64,000 nucleotides of DNA from Capra hircus. Its lineage: Eukaryota > Chordata > Mammalia > Artiodactyla > Bovidae. The translations under genes were made by a program, and so were the position numbers. The stretch lies in the NCBI RefSeq assembly GCF_001704415.2, contig NC_030836.1, positions 29,238,001 to 29,302,000 on the forward strand. Reading direction: 5' to 3'. This document shows positions 63,693 to 64,000 of the stretch, piece after piece (position 1 is the stretch's first letter; every line of letters begins with the position of its first letter). Under the pieces are notes generated by a model. That model was not told the origin of the DNA, searched no databases, and saw nothing but the letters and a program-made list of their open reading frames with translations.

Positions 63693-63782
63693 GGGAAGTA
63701 GGTCAATGACCAGGCATGGAACCCAGGCCCCCTACATTGGGAGCGTCGAGTCTCAGCCATTGGACCACCAGGGAAGTCCCAT
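63693..63782 (-). repeat. CHR-type SINE, antisense, head part only
   Basis: 'aatgaccaggcatggaaccc', 'ccccctacattgggagcgtc' to 'ttggaccaccagggaagtcc'. The tail side is missing. Confidence 0.9.
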
Positions 63783-63965
63783 TCATTAGTTCACTCATTC
63801 ATTCATTCTGCTCTTTCGTGAGCACCCTCACATATCCCTAACAGACATGTCCTATTATTATTACTATTTTCACAGGAGGAAACTGAGTCAAAGAGTGACT
63901 AAGCGGCTTGCTGAGGACCACACACACCAGGTAAATGTTGGATCTGGGGGCTGAAGTGGGGATAT
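63783..63965 (-). repeat. MIR/L2-type relic, antisense
   Basis: 'ttcactcattcattcattct' tail complement, then 'cacaggaggaaactgagtca', 'gcggcttgctgaggaccaca' and 'aatgttggatctgggggc'. MIR core with L2-like tail. Confidence 0.75.
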
Positions 63966-64000
63966 GCCATAAGAACTTGAACCTTCAAGCTTCAGCACAG

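Noticed and set aside
1..64000. repeated spaced units that might suggest a CRISPR array
   Set aside because: Recurrent motifs are dispersed mammalian SINEs in both orientations, hundreds of bases to kilobases apart. The genome is eukaryotic.

Overview
The window is nuclear DNA of a ruminant, most likely a bovid. The evidence is the repeat content: many Bov-tA SINEs, two Bov-A2 dimeric SINEs, BovB (RTE-type) LINE copies in both orientations, CHR-type SINEs with tRNA-like heads, and a ruminant-type L1 3' end. I cannot name the species or the locus. No complete protein-coding gene, structural RNA gene, CRISPR array, operon or plasmid/phage feature is visible. It reads as intergenic or long-intron sequence.

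Layout. 1-10 kb: single-copy DNA with MIR/L2 relics, three Bov-tA copies (one with an extra partial tandem copy), a CHR SINE and a probable retroviral LTR near 5.5 kb. 10-20 kb: a CR1/L3 relic split by a SINE, many MIRs, two 3' ends of L2. 20-24 kb: a GC-box cluster followed by a possible first exon, and a CpG-dense block at 23.3-23.6 kb. 24-31 kb: a BovB end, a hairpin, MaLR-like LTR remains, a CHR SINE split by a Bov-tA, an unexplained pair of minus-strand ORFs, and a long conserved-looking block near 30 kb. 31-40 kb: an L1 insertion with 5' inversion, split MIRs, and single-copy blocks. 40-44.6 kb: an old L2 split by a 1.85 kb BovB, then a SINE cluster and an old L1. 44.6-54 kb: MER5, CR1/L3, L2 and MIR relics with younger SINEs inside them, a second long BovB, and a 1.3 kb AT-rich repeat-poor stretch. 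54-64 kb: a possible minus-strand exon, more MIR/L2 relics, an L1 3' end carrying a compound microsatellite, and single-copy DNA.

Age layers are clear. MIR, L2, CR1/L3 and MER5 are the oldest. MaLR-like LTRs and old L1 come next. CHR SINEs, BovB, Bov-tA/Bov-A2 and ruminant L1 sit on top, often inside the older ones and often with target-site duplications (TSDs) that can be read directly. Between repeats lie several AT-rich, homeobox-motif-containing blocks that look like conserved noncoding elements. That is a judgement from composition only, since no alignment was possible.

I found no evidence for a new multi-gene system. The best leads are a possible 126-nt symmetric exon at 54291-54416 (minus), a possible promoter plus signal-peptide-like first exon at 20665-20898 (plus), a pair of same-frame ORFs at 27363-28268 (minus), and a textbook twin-primed L1 at 31995-32568. 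All coding suggestions are low-confidence inferences.
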